Assembly (NCBI GenBank): GCA_046330225.1
Contig: JAXLTD010000004.1
Coordinates: 248,001 to 312,000, forward strand
Reading direction: 5' to 3'
DNA: 64,000 nucleotides
DNA from: CANJIV01 sp046330225
GTDB taxonomy: Bacteria; Actinomycetota; Thermoleophilia; Solirubrobacterales; Solirubrobacteraceae
Shown: piece after piece, positions 10,069 through 17,894 of the stretch
Layout of the letters: each line of letters opens with the position of its first letter
Position numbering within the stretch: position 1 is the stretch's first letter
Notes under the pieces: generated by a model
What the model was told of the DNA's origin: nothing
Database searches by the model: none
What the model saw: the letters and a program-made list of their open reading frames with translations, nothing else
Program-made: the position numbers and the translations under genes

Positions 10069-10743
10069 CTACTCGATCCGGTAGCCGACGCCCGGGTCGG
10101 TGTGGATCGGCCGGCGGCTGCCGTCGGGGTCGAGCTTGCGCCGCAGGTTGGCGATGTGGGTGCGCAGCGTCGGCGTGTCGTCGGCGTAGGCCGGCCCCCA
10201 CACGTCGGTGAGCAGCGCGCGATGAGTCAGGAGGCGTCCGCGGTGGCGCAGGAGCACGCTGAGGAGGCCGAACTCGATCGGGGTGAGGTGCACTTCGTCG
10301 CCGTCGACGGCCACCTTGTGGGCGGCCACGTCGACCTCGATTCCGTCGGCGCGCAGAACCGGGTCTTCCGGCGCCGGCGCGGCGCGGCGCAGCGCGGCCT
10401 CGAGGCGGGCGACGAGCTCGCGAGGCCCGAACGGCTTGGTGATGTAGTCGTCGGCGCCCGCCTCGAGCGCGCGGACCTTCTGGTCCTCCTCGCCGACGGC
10501 CGACAGGACGATGATCGGGATGTCGGTCCACTCCCGCAGGCCGCGGCACACCGCGATGCCGTCGGCCTCCGGCAGCACGAGGTCGATGATCGCCGCGTCC
10601 GGCGAGCGCAGCGCGGCGGCGTCGAGGGCCTCCTCGGCGGTGGTCGTCGGGTCGACGTCGTAGCCGGCGTCGCGCAGGACCACGCGCAGGGCCCGCAGGA
10701 TCTGCGGCTCGTCGTCGCACACGAGCACCCGCCTGCGGTTCAC
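10069..10743 (-). CDS. kdpE: OmpR-family response regulator KdpE
   Basis: A DNA-binding response regulator, 224 aa. The receiver domain (residues 1-120) carries the acidic pocket CDDE (Asp10-Asp11), the phosphoacceptor Asp54 in IIDLVLPEADGI, and ITKPFG with the conserved lysine. The C-terminal winged helix ends in LRTHIANLRRKLDPDG and GVGYRIE. The start overlaps the kinase stop by 4 bases. Co-location with the kdp pump genes and sequence style support KdpE, expected to activate kdp expression when K+ is low. Confidence 0.93.
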   Translation of the reverse strand: MNRRRVLVCDDEPQILRALRVVLRDAGYDVDPTTTAEEALDAAALRSPDAAIIDLVLPEADGIAVCRGLREWTDIPIIVLSAVGEEDQKVRALEAGADDYITKPFGPRELVARLEAALRRAAPAPEDPVLRADGIEVDVAAHKVAVDGDEVHLTPIEFGLLSVLLRHRGRLLTHRALLTDVWGPAYADDTPTLRTHIANLRRKLDPDGSRRPIHTDPGVGYRIE

Positions 10744-12182
10744 GATGCCGCGACCCCCCGCTCGGCGGCGGCATGGTCGGCCGCCCCGGCCGGGACCGGC
10801 AGCTCCACCACGAACGTCGTGCCCTGCCCGGGAAGGGACTCCACGGCGACCGTGGCCCCGTTGGCCTCGAGGAAGCCCTTGGCGATCGCCAGGCCGAGCC
10901 CGGCGCCCCGGCCGGGCTCCCCGGCGGCCGACTCGATCCGGTAGAAGGGCTCAAAGATGCGCTTCTGGTGGGCCGGGGGAATGCCGGCTCCGCGGTCGGT
11001 GACGCGCACGACGACCCGGCCGCCCTGGGCGCGGGCGCGCACGGTCACCGGCTGCCCGCCGCCGTGGCGCAGGCCGTTGTCGAGCAGGTTCGCGAACGCG
11101 CGCTCGAGCTGAGCGGCGTCGGCGCGGAGCAGCGGCAGCTCGCCCTGCACGGAGACGGCGATCGCCTCCGGCCGGGCGCCAAGGTGCGCGACGGTCGCCT
11201 CGAGGACCTCGTCGAGCCCGCACCAGTCCTGGCGCGGCTCGGCCGCCCCGGCCTCGAGGCGGGAGAGGTCGAGGAGCTGGTCGATCACCCGGGCCAGGCG
11301 GCTCGCCTCCCCGGCGACCACGTCGGCCAGTTCGGCTTGCTCCTCGGCGTCCAGGGAGGGCGACCGCAGCGCCTCCGCGGAGGCGAGGATCGCGGTGAGC
11401 GGCGAGCGCAGGTCGTGCGAGACCGCGCGGAGGATGGCCGTCTTGACCACGTCGCTGTGCCGCAGCGCCGCGGCCTCGACGACGTCGGCGGACATGTCCT
11501 CGCGCTCGAGCGCCGCCTGAAGCAGGGCCTCGAGCGACGGCATCACCCGTTCCTGCAGGCGCCGCAGCGTCTCCTCGGGCAAGCCGGCGGGGACGAGCAC
11601 GGTCCCGATCTGGCGGGCGCCGTCACGCAGCGGGAAGGCGATCCGCCGGTCGTCGCCGTCGACGGCCCGCAGCTCGATGGCCGCCGAGGGGAGGCTCAGG
11701 GCCTGGGCGAGGCGCTGGGCGACCTGGGCCAGGGCCGGCTGGATGTCGTCGGTGCGCAGGAGCAGGCGCGCCATCTCGGCGGCGAGGTCGGCCTCGCGGC
11801 GGCGGCGATCGGCCTCGGCGGCCCGGGCGCGGGCGACCTGGGCGATCGAGCTCGCGATGATCGCCGCGATGAGGAAGAAGAGCAGGCCGATCCAGTTCTC
11901 GCTCTCGGCGATCGTGAACCGGCCGGTGGGCGGGATGTGGAAGAAGTTGAACGCCGCGGCGCTGAGCACCGAGGTGAGCACGCCCAGCCACGCTCCCCAG
12001 ACGGCCGAGACGAGGAGGACCGCCACGAGGTAGACGACGCCGAGCGAGAGGACCGGGGCGATCCGGTCGAGGGGGTAGACGATCGCCGTGGAGACCGCGA
12101 CGGCGGCGATGGACACGAGGATGCCTGCCGAAGCGGGCGGCGGATCCGGCCGAAGCAGCAGCGACTGGGCGCGGCGCAGCAC
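10740..12182 (-). CDS. Sensor histidine kinase, C-terminal half of a split KdpD
   Basis: A 480-aa membrane kinase. Residues 20-115 form the four-helix DUF4118 region of KdpD, with the diagnostic FNFFHIPPTGRFTI. A GAF-like linker follows (about 140-225), then HisKA with phosphoacceptor His256 in AVSHDLRSPLTAIL. The HATPase_c domain has the N box ANLLDNGLRHGG, DRGAGIP, FEPFYR and GAGLGLAIAKGFLEANGA. It lacks the KdpD/Usp N-terminal half, which is encoded separately at 4205-5350. Translational coupling to kdpE makes the pair a functional two-component system. The ATG at 12182 is the only start consistent with the membrane region. Confidence 0.93.
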   Translation of the reverse strand: MLRRAQSLLLRPDPPPASAGILVSIAAVAVSTAIVYPLDRIAPVLSLGVVYLVAVLLVSAVWGAWLGVLTSVLSAAAFNFFHIPPTGRFTIAESENWIGLLFFLIAAIIASSIAQVARARAAEADRRRREADLAAEMARLLLRTDDIQPALAQVAQRLAQALSLPSAAIELRAVDGDDRRIAFPLRDGARQIGTVLVPAGLPEETLRRLQERVMPSLEALLQAALEREDMSADVVEAAALRHSDVVKTAILRAVSHDLRSPLTAILASAEALRSPSLDAEEQAELADVVAGEASRLARVIDQLLDLSRLEAGAAEPRQDWCGLDEVLEATVAHLGARPEAIAVSVQGELPLLRADAAQLERAFANLLDNGLRHGGGQPVTVRARAQGGRVVVRVTDRGAGIPPAHQKRIFEPFYRIESAAGEPGRGAGLGLAIAKGFLEANGATVAVESLPGQGTTFVVELPVPAGAADHAAAERGVAAS

Positions 12183-12280
12183 GGCAGGAGCCTAGCGTCC
12201 GCTGGGAGCGCCTCCCCCGGCGCCGGGGATAGTCTCAGCCTCGATGCGGTGCGGCGTGCCGACGGCGGGTGATCGGGCGG

Positions 12281-12676
12281 ATGGGCCGGCCTGACGGCCG
12301 GCTGCTGGCCGCGATCGCGGCCGGCGGGGCCCTCGGCGCGATCGCCCGGGCCGGCCTCGTCGAGGCCCTCCCGGTCGCCCCGGACGCCTGGCCGTGGCCG
12401 ACGTTCGCCGTGAACCTGCTCGGCGCGGCGCTGCTGGCCTGGGCGGTCACCCGCCTCCAGGAGCGGCTTCCGCTGTCGGCCTACCGGCGGCCGTTCCTCG
12501 GCACCGGGCTGTGCGGGGCGCTGACGACGTTCTCGGCGCTGCAGCTCGAGCTGCTGAAGATGCTCGATGCCGGGGCCGCCGGGCTGGCCGCGCTCTACGC
12601 CGCCGCGAGCCTGGCCGGCGGGTTCGCCGTCGTGCTGGCCGCCTCGTCCTTCACCCGCCGGGCGCGCGCCTCGTGA
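12281..12676 (+). CDS. crcB: Fluoride channel FluC/CrcB, first copy
   Basis: A small membrane protein of the Fluc family that exports F- from the cytoplasm. It has 131 aa from ATG 12281; an in-frame GTG at 12269 would add four. There are four hydrophobic helices. The TM2 asparagine (FAVNLLGA) and the TM3 break with TTFS (GLCGALTTFSAL), which form the pore and central Na+ site in characterised Flucs, are kept. The stop overlaps the GTG of the second copy. Two adjacent small copies usually encode opposite-topology partners of a heterodimer. Confidence 0.93.
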   Translation: MGRPDGRLLAAIAAGGALGAIARAGLVEALPVAPDAWPWPTFAVNLLGAALLAWAVTRLQERLPLSAYRRPFLGTGLCGALTTFSALQLELLKMLDAGAAGLAALYAAASLAGGFAVVLAASSFTRRARAS

Positions 12677-13041
12677 CGGGCGTGACCCTGTGGGCGGGCG
12701 TGGCGGTGCTCGGCGCCGCTGGCGCGCTGGCCCGGTTCGCGCTCGACGGCGCTGTCACGCGGCGGTCGGGCGCGCGGTTCCCGCTCGGCACGCTGGCGGT
12801 CAACATGTCCGGCGCCTTCCTGCTCGGGCTGCTGTCGGGCGCCGGCGTGGGCGGCGACGCCCTGCTGCTCGCCGGCGGCGGCGCGCTGGGCTCCTTCACC
12901 ACGTTCTCGACCTGGATGCTCGAGAGCGAGCGGCTCGGCGAGGAGGGGCTCCTGCCGGCCCTGTGGCTCAATCTCGGCGCGAGCCTCGCCCTCGGGCTGG
13001 CGGCCGTCGCGCTCGGGCGGGCGCTCGGGGAGGCGCTGTGA
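12673..13041 (+). CDS. crcB: Fluoride channel FluC/CrcB, second copy
   Basis: A 122-aa partner with the same architecture: LAVNMSGAF in TM2 and GALGSFTTFSTW in TM3, closer to the consensus than the first copy. The GTG start at 12673 overlaps the preceding stop (GTGA) and the gene in turn overlaps the start of the DUF190 protein by 4 bases, so all three products are made in register from one message. It probably pairs with copy one in an antiparallel dimer. Confidence 0.93.
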   Translation: MTGVTLWAGVAVLGAAGALARFALDGAVTRRSGARFPLGTLAVNMSGAFLLGLLSGAGVGGDALLLAGGGALGSFTTFSTWMLESERLGEEGLLPALWLNLGASLALGLAAVALGRALGEAL

Positions 13042-14129
13042 GCCGGGGCCGCCTGCCGGGTGGCGAGGCGCTGAAGCTGTCGGCCTACTTCGGCGAGTCC
13101 GAGCGGTCCGGAGGACGGTTCTTCGCCGACGCGCTCGTGGACCGCTTCGAGGCCGAAGGCTTGGCGGCCAGCGTCCTGCTGCGCGGCGCCGAGGGGTTCG
13201 GGGCCAAGCACGGCCTGCGCACCGACCGCCTGCTGACGCTGTCCGAGGATCTGCCCGTCGTCGCCGTGGCCGTCGATGCCCGGGACCGGGTCGAGGCGGC
13301 GCTGCCCGGCGTGGCGGCCCTGGGCGGGCGCGGCCTCGTGACGCTCGAGCGGGCGCGCCTGCTCGCCGCCGACGATCTGGCCCACGCGCCGGAGATCGCG
13401 GACGGCGGCCGGGCGGTGAAGCTGACGGCCTGGGCCGGGCGGCACGCCGGCGCGGACGGCGTGCCGGCCCACGTTGCGATCGTCGACGCGCTGCGCGAGA
13501 GCGGCTTTGCGGGGGCGACTGTCCTGCTCGGTGTCGACGGCACGGCCGGCGGCGAGCGCCGGCGGGCCCGGTTCGTCGGGGCCAACCGGGATGTGCCGCT
13601 GATGGTGATCGCGGTCGGGACCGGCCCGGTCGCGGCGGCAGCGCTGCCGCGCCTCGCCGCCCTGCCCGGGCCCCCGCTCGTGGCGCTCGAGCGGGCCGAG
13701 GTCTGCAAGCGCGACGGGGTCGGCCTCGCCGCCCCGGCCGAGGTGCCCGAGACCGACGACCGCGGCCGGCCGGTGTGGCAGAAGCTCATGGTCTGGTCCG
13801 GGGAGCAGGCCCGCACGGGCCGCTCGCCGCTGCACGCCGCGCTCGTCCGGCGCCTGCAGGCCGAGGGGGCGCGCGGCGCCACGACGCTGCGGGGGATCTG
13901 GGGCTTCAGCGGCGACCACGCGCCCCACGGCGACCGTCCCCTGCGGCTGCGCCGCCGCGTGCCGCTCGTCACCGTCGTGATCGACACGCCCGCGCAGGCG
14001 CGGCGCTGGTGGGAGGCCGCCGACGAACTGACCGCCGGCACCGGCCTGATCACCAGCGAGGCGGTTCCGGCGGTGGTGACCGGCGAGCTGGCGGACGCCG
14101 CCGGGACCCTGGCCAGCCCGGCCACCTAG
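13038..14129 (+). CDS. Triple DUF190-domain protein coupled to the fluoride channels
   Basis: A 363-aa protein made of three diverged DUF190 repeats: about residues 10-108 (LKLSAYFGESERSGGRFF), 125-226 (VKLTAWAGRHAGADGVPAH) and 245-346 (QKLMVWSGEQARTGRSPLH). Each begins with the same beta strand plus G-E/R box, then a helix ending in G-hydrophobic-G-A and a later strand before a VxxERA/VTGEL end. DUF190 is a PII-like ferredoxin-fold family usually found as a single domain of about 100 aa beside crcB. The GTG start at 13038 overlaps the crcB stop. A cytosolic regulator or gate of the FluC pair is an inference. Three domains in one chain would mimic a PII-type trimer. Confidence 0.85.
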   Translation: MSRGRLPGGEALKLSAYFGESERSGGRFFADALVDRFEAEGLAASVLLRGAEGFGAKHGLRTDRLLTLSEDLPVVAVAVDARDRVEAALPGVAALGGRGLVTLERARLLAADDLAHAPEIADGGRAVKLTAWAGRHAGADGVPAHVAIVDALRESGFAGATVLLGVDGTAGGERRRARFVGANRDVPLMVIAVGTGPVAAAALPRLAALPGPPLVALERAEVCKRDGVGLAAPAEVPETDDRGRPVWQKLMVWSGEQARTGRSPLHAALVRRLQAEGARGATTLRGIWGFSGDHAPHGDRPLRLRRRVPLVTVVIDTPAQARRWWEAADELTAGTGLITSEAVPAVVTGELADAAGTLASPAT

Positions 14130-14132
14130 AAT
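14127..14132 (+). promoter_or_regulatory. -10-like TAGAAT before tRNA-Glu
   Basis: TAGAAT lies 12 bases before the mature 5' end of tRNA-Glu, a position suitable for a -10 box. It begins inside the stop codon of the DUF190 gene. Confidence 0.4.
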
Positions 14133-14144
14133 CCGTCGTCCGCT

Positions 14145-14216
14145 GCCCCCATGGTGTAGCGGTCAGCACGCCAGCCTTTCACGCTGGTAGCGGGGGTTCG
14201 ATTCCCCCTGGGGGTA
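14145..14216 (+). tRNA. tRNA-Glu (anticodon TTC)
   Basis: A 72-nt cloverleaf with acceptor GCCCCCA/TGGGGGT, anticodon stem CCAGC/GCTGG around CTTTCAC, and T arm GGGGG-TTCGATT-CCCCC. The discriminator is A. CCA is not encoded. The anticodon TTC reads glutamate codons. Confidence 0.97.
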
Positions 14217-14256
14217 CTGACCGGCGGCGCGGCGGCCGCGGGGCGTCCCCTGTGCC

Positions 14257-14269
14257 TACGCTTCTCGGC
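14257..14269 (+). promoter_or_regulatory. Likely -10 element of a leaderless transcript (GrpB-GNAT gene)
   Basis: TACGCT at 14257-14262 followed by 7 bases and then ATG 14270, with no Shine-Dalgarno. It matches the recurrent pattern in this window. Confidence 0.45.
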
Positions 14270-15550
14270 ATGAGCGCCCCGCCTTCGGGCCCGCCGCCCG
14301 GCTGGGTGGACGAGCCGATCCGCATCGAGCCGCCGCGGCCGGACTGGCCCGCGCGCTTCGAGGCCGAGCGGCAGGCGCTGGAGGCGGCAATCGGCCCGTG
14401 GGCGACGGGCGGGATCCACCACGTCGGCAGCACCGCCGTGCCTGGCCTGGACGCCAAGCCGGTGATCGACATCCTCGTCGGGGTGGACGACCTGGAGTCG
14501 TCGCGGGCGTGCTTCGGGCTGCTGGCGCAGCTCGGCTACCTCCACGCGCCCTACCTCCCGGACGAGATGCACTGGTTCTGCAAGCCGGATCCGGCGCGCC
14601 GCACGCACCACCTGCATCTCGTTCCGGCCGGGTCGCAACGGTTCGCCGACGAGCTGGCCTTCCGGGACCACCTCCGCGGGATGCCGGGCGCCGCCGCCGA
14701 GTACGCCGCGCTGAAGCGCCGCCTCGCCGGCGAGCATCCGGACGACCGCGAGGCCTACACCGCCGCCAAGGCGGCGTTCGTGGCGGACGCCTTGGCGCTC
14801 CGCACGATGCTGGGGTCCCTTGCCCGCTACAACGCCGCCCAGGCCGGCACGAGCCCCGGCGGGGCCGTGCTGCGCTGGCCCGGCGTGGTGGCCGGCCTGA
14901 CCCCGGCGAGTCCGGGCCGATCGCTCGTGAACGCCGTGGCCTTCACGAGCACGCCCGCTCTGCGCGCCGTGCTCCCAGACCTCGACGCGGCGTACCGCGG
15001 CGCTGGCGTGGCCGCCTGGACGGTGTGGGTCCCCGAGACCGAGCGGCAGCTCAAGGCCGACCTGGCCGCAGCGGGGCACCGCTTCGACGGCGCCCCGGTC
15101 GGGATGCACGCCCGGCTGCCGGTGGCCGCGCCGGCGGCAGCGGCGGCGGCGGGCCTCGAGTGCAGGGAGGCGGCCAGCGCCGCCGTGCTCGCGCCCCTCA
15201 ACGATCGCGGCTACGGACTCGCTCACGGAACGTTCGCCCCGGCGATCTCTGGGATGGCGCCCCCGGAGACGCGGGTGTACGTCGGCGCGATCGCCGGGCA
15301 GGCGGCGACCGGGTGCGTGCTCGTCGAGGGGGACGGCGACGCCAACGTCGGGCTCGTGGCTACGCTGCCCGAGCATCAGCGCCAGGGGCACGCCTCGCAC
15401 GTGCTCGCCTTCGCGCTCGCCGCGGCGCAGGCGCGCGGATGCCGTACGGCCACGCTCCAGGCCTCGAAGGCCGGCGCGCCGGTCTACGCCCGGCTCGGAT
15501 TCCGCGGCCTCGGGGCGCTCGAGCTGTGGGAGCGCCGCCGGCCGGGCTGA
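14270..15550 (+). CDS. GrpB-domain / GNAT acetyltransferase fusion
   Basis: A 426-aa two-domain protein. Residues 15-180 match the GrpB (UPF0157) family, a nucleotidyltransferase-like fold: HHVGSTAVPGLDAKPVIDILVGV contains the GS and D-x-D elements, followed by LGYLHAPYLPDEMHWFCKPD. Residues about 200-426 form a GNAT domain, with the acetyl-CoA loop in LPEHQRQGHASHVLAFALAAAQARGC (Q/R-x-x-G-x-A type) and the final AGAPVYARLGFRGLG. GrpB domains often stand alone at about 170 aa. The reaction and substrate are unknown; modification of a small nucleotide-like substrate is only a guess. It is convergent with the TetR gene, three bases apart. Confidence 0.85.
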   Translation: MSAPPSGPPPGWVDEPIRIEPPRPDWPARFEAERQALEAAIGPWATGGIHHVGSTAVPGLDAKPVIDILVGVDDLESSRACFGLLAQLGYLHAPYLPDEMHWFCKPDPARRTHHLHLVPAGSQRFADELAFRDHLRGMPGAAAEYAALKRRLAGEHPDDREAYTAAKAAFVADALALRTMLGSLARYNAAQAGTSPGGAVLRWPGVVAGLTPASPGRSLVNAVAFTSTPALRAVLPDLDAAYRGAGVAAWTVWVPETERQLKADLAAAGHRFDGAPVGMHARLPVAAPAAAAAAGLECREAASAAVLAPLNDRGYGLAHGTFAPAISGMAPPETRVYVGAIAGQAATGCVLVEGDGDANVGLVATLPEHQRQGHASHVLAFALAAAQARGCRTATLQASKAGAPVYARLGFRGLGALELWERRRPG

Positions 15551-15553
15551 CGC

Positions 15554-16150
15554 TCACCCGGGCAGCGCCGCGGCGACCGTCTCGCGCAGCTCGCAGCTGA
15601 CGGCGTCGAGCGGCGCGGTGTCGCGCTGGGCGCGGCACAGCACGATCGCGCCCTCGACCGCGGCGACCGTGAGCGTGGCCAGCCGCGCGGCCCGCGCCCG
15701 CGGCACCCCGGCCCGGCGCAGGGCCGCGCCGAACCGGCCGGTCCAGGCGGCGAAGACCTCGGCGGCCGCGTCCAGCACAACGGGCGGATCGTCCGGCGCC
15801 TCGACCGAGACGGCCACGATCGGGCAGCCGAGGCGGAAGTTGGACCGCTCCAGGCCGACGCGCCAGGCCGCCGCGAACATGTCGACCGCCGCGACCGGGC
15901 CTTCGGCCAGCGCCGCGTCGATGAGGGCCCCGATCCGGTCCCCGGCGCTCTGCACCGCCTCCTGGGCCAGCTGGTCCTTGCCGCCCGGGAAGTGGTGGTA
16001 GACCGATCCGCGCGGCGCCCCTGCGTGTTCGACAACGTCGCGCACGCTCGTGGCGGTGAGGCCGTGCTCCGAGAAGAGGCGGATCGCGCTGGCGATCATG
16101 CGGTCGCGGCTGTCGGCGGGGGCGGAGGCGGAGGCGGAGGCGGAGGCCAT
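15554..16150 (-). CDS. TetR/AcrR-family transcriptional repressor
   Basis: 198 aa. The N-terminal helix-turn-helix is clear (RDRMIASAIRLFSEHGLTATSVRDVVEHAGAPRGSVYHHFPGGKDQL). The C-terminal ligand domain resembles the LmrA/YxaF group (GCPIVAVSVEA). The first residues are a SASASASA run encoded by four GGAGGC repeats. The ATG at 16150 is 14 bases from a perfect palindrome that should be its operator, giving control of itself and the divergent tautomerase/dehydrogenase pair. Confidence 0.92.
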   Translation of the reverse strand: MASASASASAPADSRDRMIASAIRLFSEHGLTATSVRDVVEHAGAPRGSVYHHFPGGKDQLAQEAVQSAGDRIGALIDAALAEGPVAAVDMFAAAWRVGLERSNFRLGCPIVAVSVEAPDDPPVVLDAAAEVFAAWTGRFGAALRRAGVPRARAARLATLTVAAVEGAIVLCRAQRDTAPLDAVSCELRETVAAALPG

Positions 16151-16163
16151 GGTGCCGGGTGAC

Positions 16164-16179
16164 TATGACAGGTGTCATA
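16164..16179. promoter_or_regulatory. TetR operator palindrome
   Basis: TATGACAGGTGTCATA is a perfect 7-bp inverted repeat with a 2-base centre, located between the divergent TetR gene and the tautomerase gene. The form, position and AT-rich arms in a GC-rich context are typical for a TetR-family operator. Confidence 0.8.
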
Positions 16180-16249
16180 CTCCCGTGGCCTCCCGGCGGC
16201 GGCGCGCCCGGCCCGCCGCAGCTCGAACCGATCCGAAAGGCTCCCCGGC

Positions 16250-16696
16250 ATGCCCCTCATCGACCTCACGATTCCGTCCGGCGCGATCTCCGCCGACGCC
16301 CAGGCCGAGCTTCGCGACGAGCTCGCGACCCGGCTGCTGCACTGGGAGGGCGCGCCCGACACCGAGTTCTTCCGCGAGATCACGTGGGTCTACACGCACG
16401 AGGTTCCCGCCCCCGCGGTCGGGGGCCGGGCGGGCGGCGCGCCGCGCTACCGCGTCGACATCACGGTGCCCGAGGGCGCGCTCTCGCCGCGCCGCAAGCA
16501 GGGCCTGGTGGCCGACGTCCACGCCGCGGTCGTCAAGGCCGCGGGCGTGGCCGAGGCCGACGCCCTGCACGTGTGGACGCTGATCCGCGAGGTGCCCGAC
16601 GGCAACTGGGCCGGCGGCGGGCACATCGTCGAGTTCGCGGCGCTGCGCGACGCCGCGGCTGCCGAGCGTGCACGCGCCGACGCCGTCCCCTCGTGA
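16250..16696 (+). CDS. Tautomerase-superfamily protein
   Basis: A 148-aa protein whose start MPLIDLTIPSG gives the N-terminal proline needed as catalytic base after Met removal. The size and a second beta-alpha-beta half (PRYRVDITVPEGALSPRRKQGLVADV) fit the two-unit members such as malonate semialdehyde decarboxylase/cis-CaaD rather than the 60-aa 4-OT type. The ATG at 16250 follows GAAAGG at a usable distance and fits the proline rule; longer upstream starts would bury it. Its stop overlaps the dehydrogenase GTG. It probably acts with that enzyme under TetR control; the substrate is unknown. Confidence 0.8.
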   Translation: MPLIDLTIPSGAISADAQAELRDELATRLLHWEGAPDTEFFREITWVYTHEVPAPAVGGRAGGAPRYRVDITVPEGALSPRRKQGLVADVHAAVVKAAGVAEADALHVWTLIREVPDGNWAGGGHIVEFAALRDAAAAERARADAVPS

Positions 16697-17742
16697 GCGC
16701 GTCGAACCGCCAGCTGGTCTTCACGGGCCCCGGCGAGGTCGCCTGGCAGGACGGCCCCGCGCCCGAGGCATCCGATCCGTCCGGGGCCATCGTGCGCCCG
16801 CTGGCGGTCGCCCGCTGCGACCTCGACGTGGCGATGGCGGCCTTCGGGATCTTCCCGGGCCCGTTCGCGGTCGGGCACGAGACGGTGGCCGAGATCGTGT
16901 GGGCCGGCGAGGGCGTGGCCCAGCGCCGGGTGGGGGACCGCGTCGTCGTGCCCTTCCAGGTCTCGTGCGGCGCGTGCGCGGAGTGCCGAGACGGCACCTT
17001 CGCCGCCTGCCGCACGTACCGCGCCAGGGCCGGGTCCGCCTTCGGGTTCGGCGAGGCGGGCGGCGGGCACGGCGGGGCGGTCGCCGATCTGCTCGCCGTG
17101 CCCGCGGCCGACCACCTGCTCGTGCCCGCGCCGGAGGCGGTGGCGCCGGAGGTGCTCTGCACAGTGCCCGACAATGTGCTGGACGCCTTCCGGGCGGTTG
17201 CGCCCGGCCTGCGCGCTCGGCCCGGCGCCGACGTGCTGATCGTCGGCGGGGCCGCCGCGTCGATCGGGCTCTACGCGGTGGACGCCGCGGTGGCACTCGG
17301 CGCCGGCAGCGTCCGCTACGTCGACACCGACGCGGACCGCTGCGCCGCAGCCGCCGCGCTCGGCGCGCAGGCCGTGCACCACGAGGGTGCCTGGCCGCGC
17401 CGGTTCGACCGCGCCGCGATCACGGTCGAGAACACTGCCGACCCGGACGGACTCGCCACGACGCTGCGGTCGACCGCGCCATACGGCCTGTGCACGTGCG
17501 TGGCCATCCACTTCGCACCGGAGGTCGCGGTCCCGCTGCTCGAGATGTACACCCGCGGCGTGACGCTCCACGCTTCCCGGGCCGACTCGCGCCGCTTCCT
17601 CCCCGAGGTCCTGGACCTCGTCGCCGCCGGCCGCCTCCACCCTGCGGCGGTGCCGACCGCCGTCGTGGACTGGGACCGGGCCGACGAGGCGTGGCTGCAG
17701 CCGGCGACGAAGCTCGTGGTCACGCGCAGCCCGCAGGCCTGA
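16693..17742 (+). CDS. Zinc-dependent alcohol dehydrogenase (MDR family)
   Basis: A 349-aa medium-chain dehydrogenase. Catalytic-zinc ligands are suggested by RCDLDVA and GHETVAEI. The structural zinc loop has four cysteines in CGACAECRDGTFAAC. The Rossmann segment is VLIVGGAAASIGLYAVDAAVALGA, with VDTDADRC giving an acidic residue after strand two, so NAD+ preference is likely. The GTG start at 16693 overlaps the tautomerase stop by 4 bases. The substrate is unknown. Confidence 0.9.
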   Translation: MSASNRQLVFTGPGEVAWQDGPAPEASDPSGAIVRPLAVARCDLDVAMAAFGIFPGPFAVGHETVAEIVWAGEGVAQRRVGDRVVVPFQVSCGACAECRDGTFAACRTYRARAGSAFGFGEAGGGHGGAVADLLAVPAADHLLVPAPEAVAPEVLCTVPDNVLDAFRAVAPGLRARPGADVLIVGGAAASIGLYAVDAAVALGAGSVRYVDTDADRCAAAAALGAQAVHHEGAWPRRFDRAAITVENTADPDGLATTLRSTAPYGLCTCVAIHFAPEVAVPLLEMYTRGVTLHASRADSRRFLPEVLDLVAAGRLHPAAVPTAVVDWDRADEAWLQPATKLVVTRSPQA

Positions 17743-17856
17743 GTTCGCGGCGACGTTGAGCTTCGGCCGGCACAGGCGGTCGAACCTCAGCTTCGCGGCC
17801 CGGCGACGTGGCCGGCGCCCCGCGCAGACGCAGACTCGAAACCCGACTGGATTTGT

Positions 17857-17862
17857 TAGGTT
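17857..17862 (+). promoter_or_regulatory. Probable -10 box of the amino-acid ABC operon
   Basis: TAGGTT lies in an AT-richer patch 32 bases before the substrate-binding protein start. The 152-base gap between the dehydrogenase and this operon holds nothing else recognisable. The ribosome binding site is AAAGGA at 17881-17886. Confidence 0.4.
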
Positions 17863-17894
17863 TCCGGACTCCGTCGCTCGAAAGGATCTCCGAC

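Noticed and set aside
12183..12280. Possible fluoride (crcB-motif) riboswitch upstream of the FluC genes
   Set aside because: The fluoride aptamer's conserved GGNGATGG and GCTGATGACTCC-like blocks were not found in the 98-base gap.
12243..12293. A short ATG-initiated frame just after TAGTCT in front of crcB
   Set aside because: It encodes only 16 residues in another frame and lacks support; it could at best be a leader peptide.
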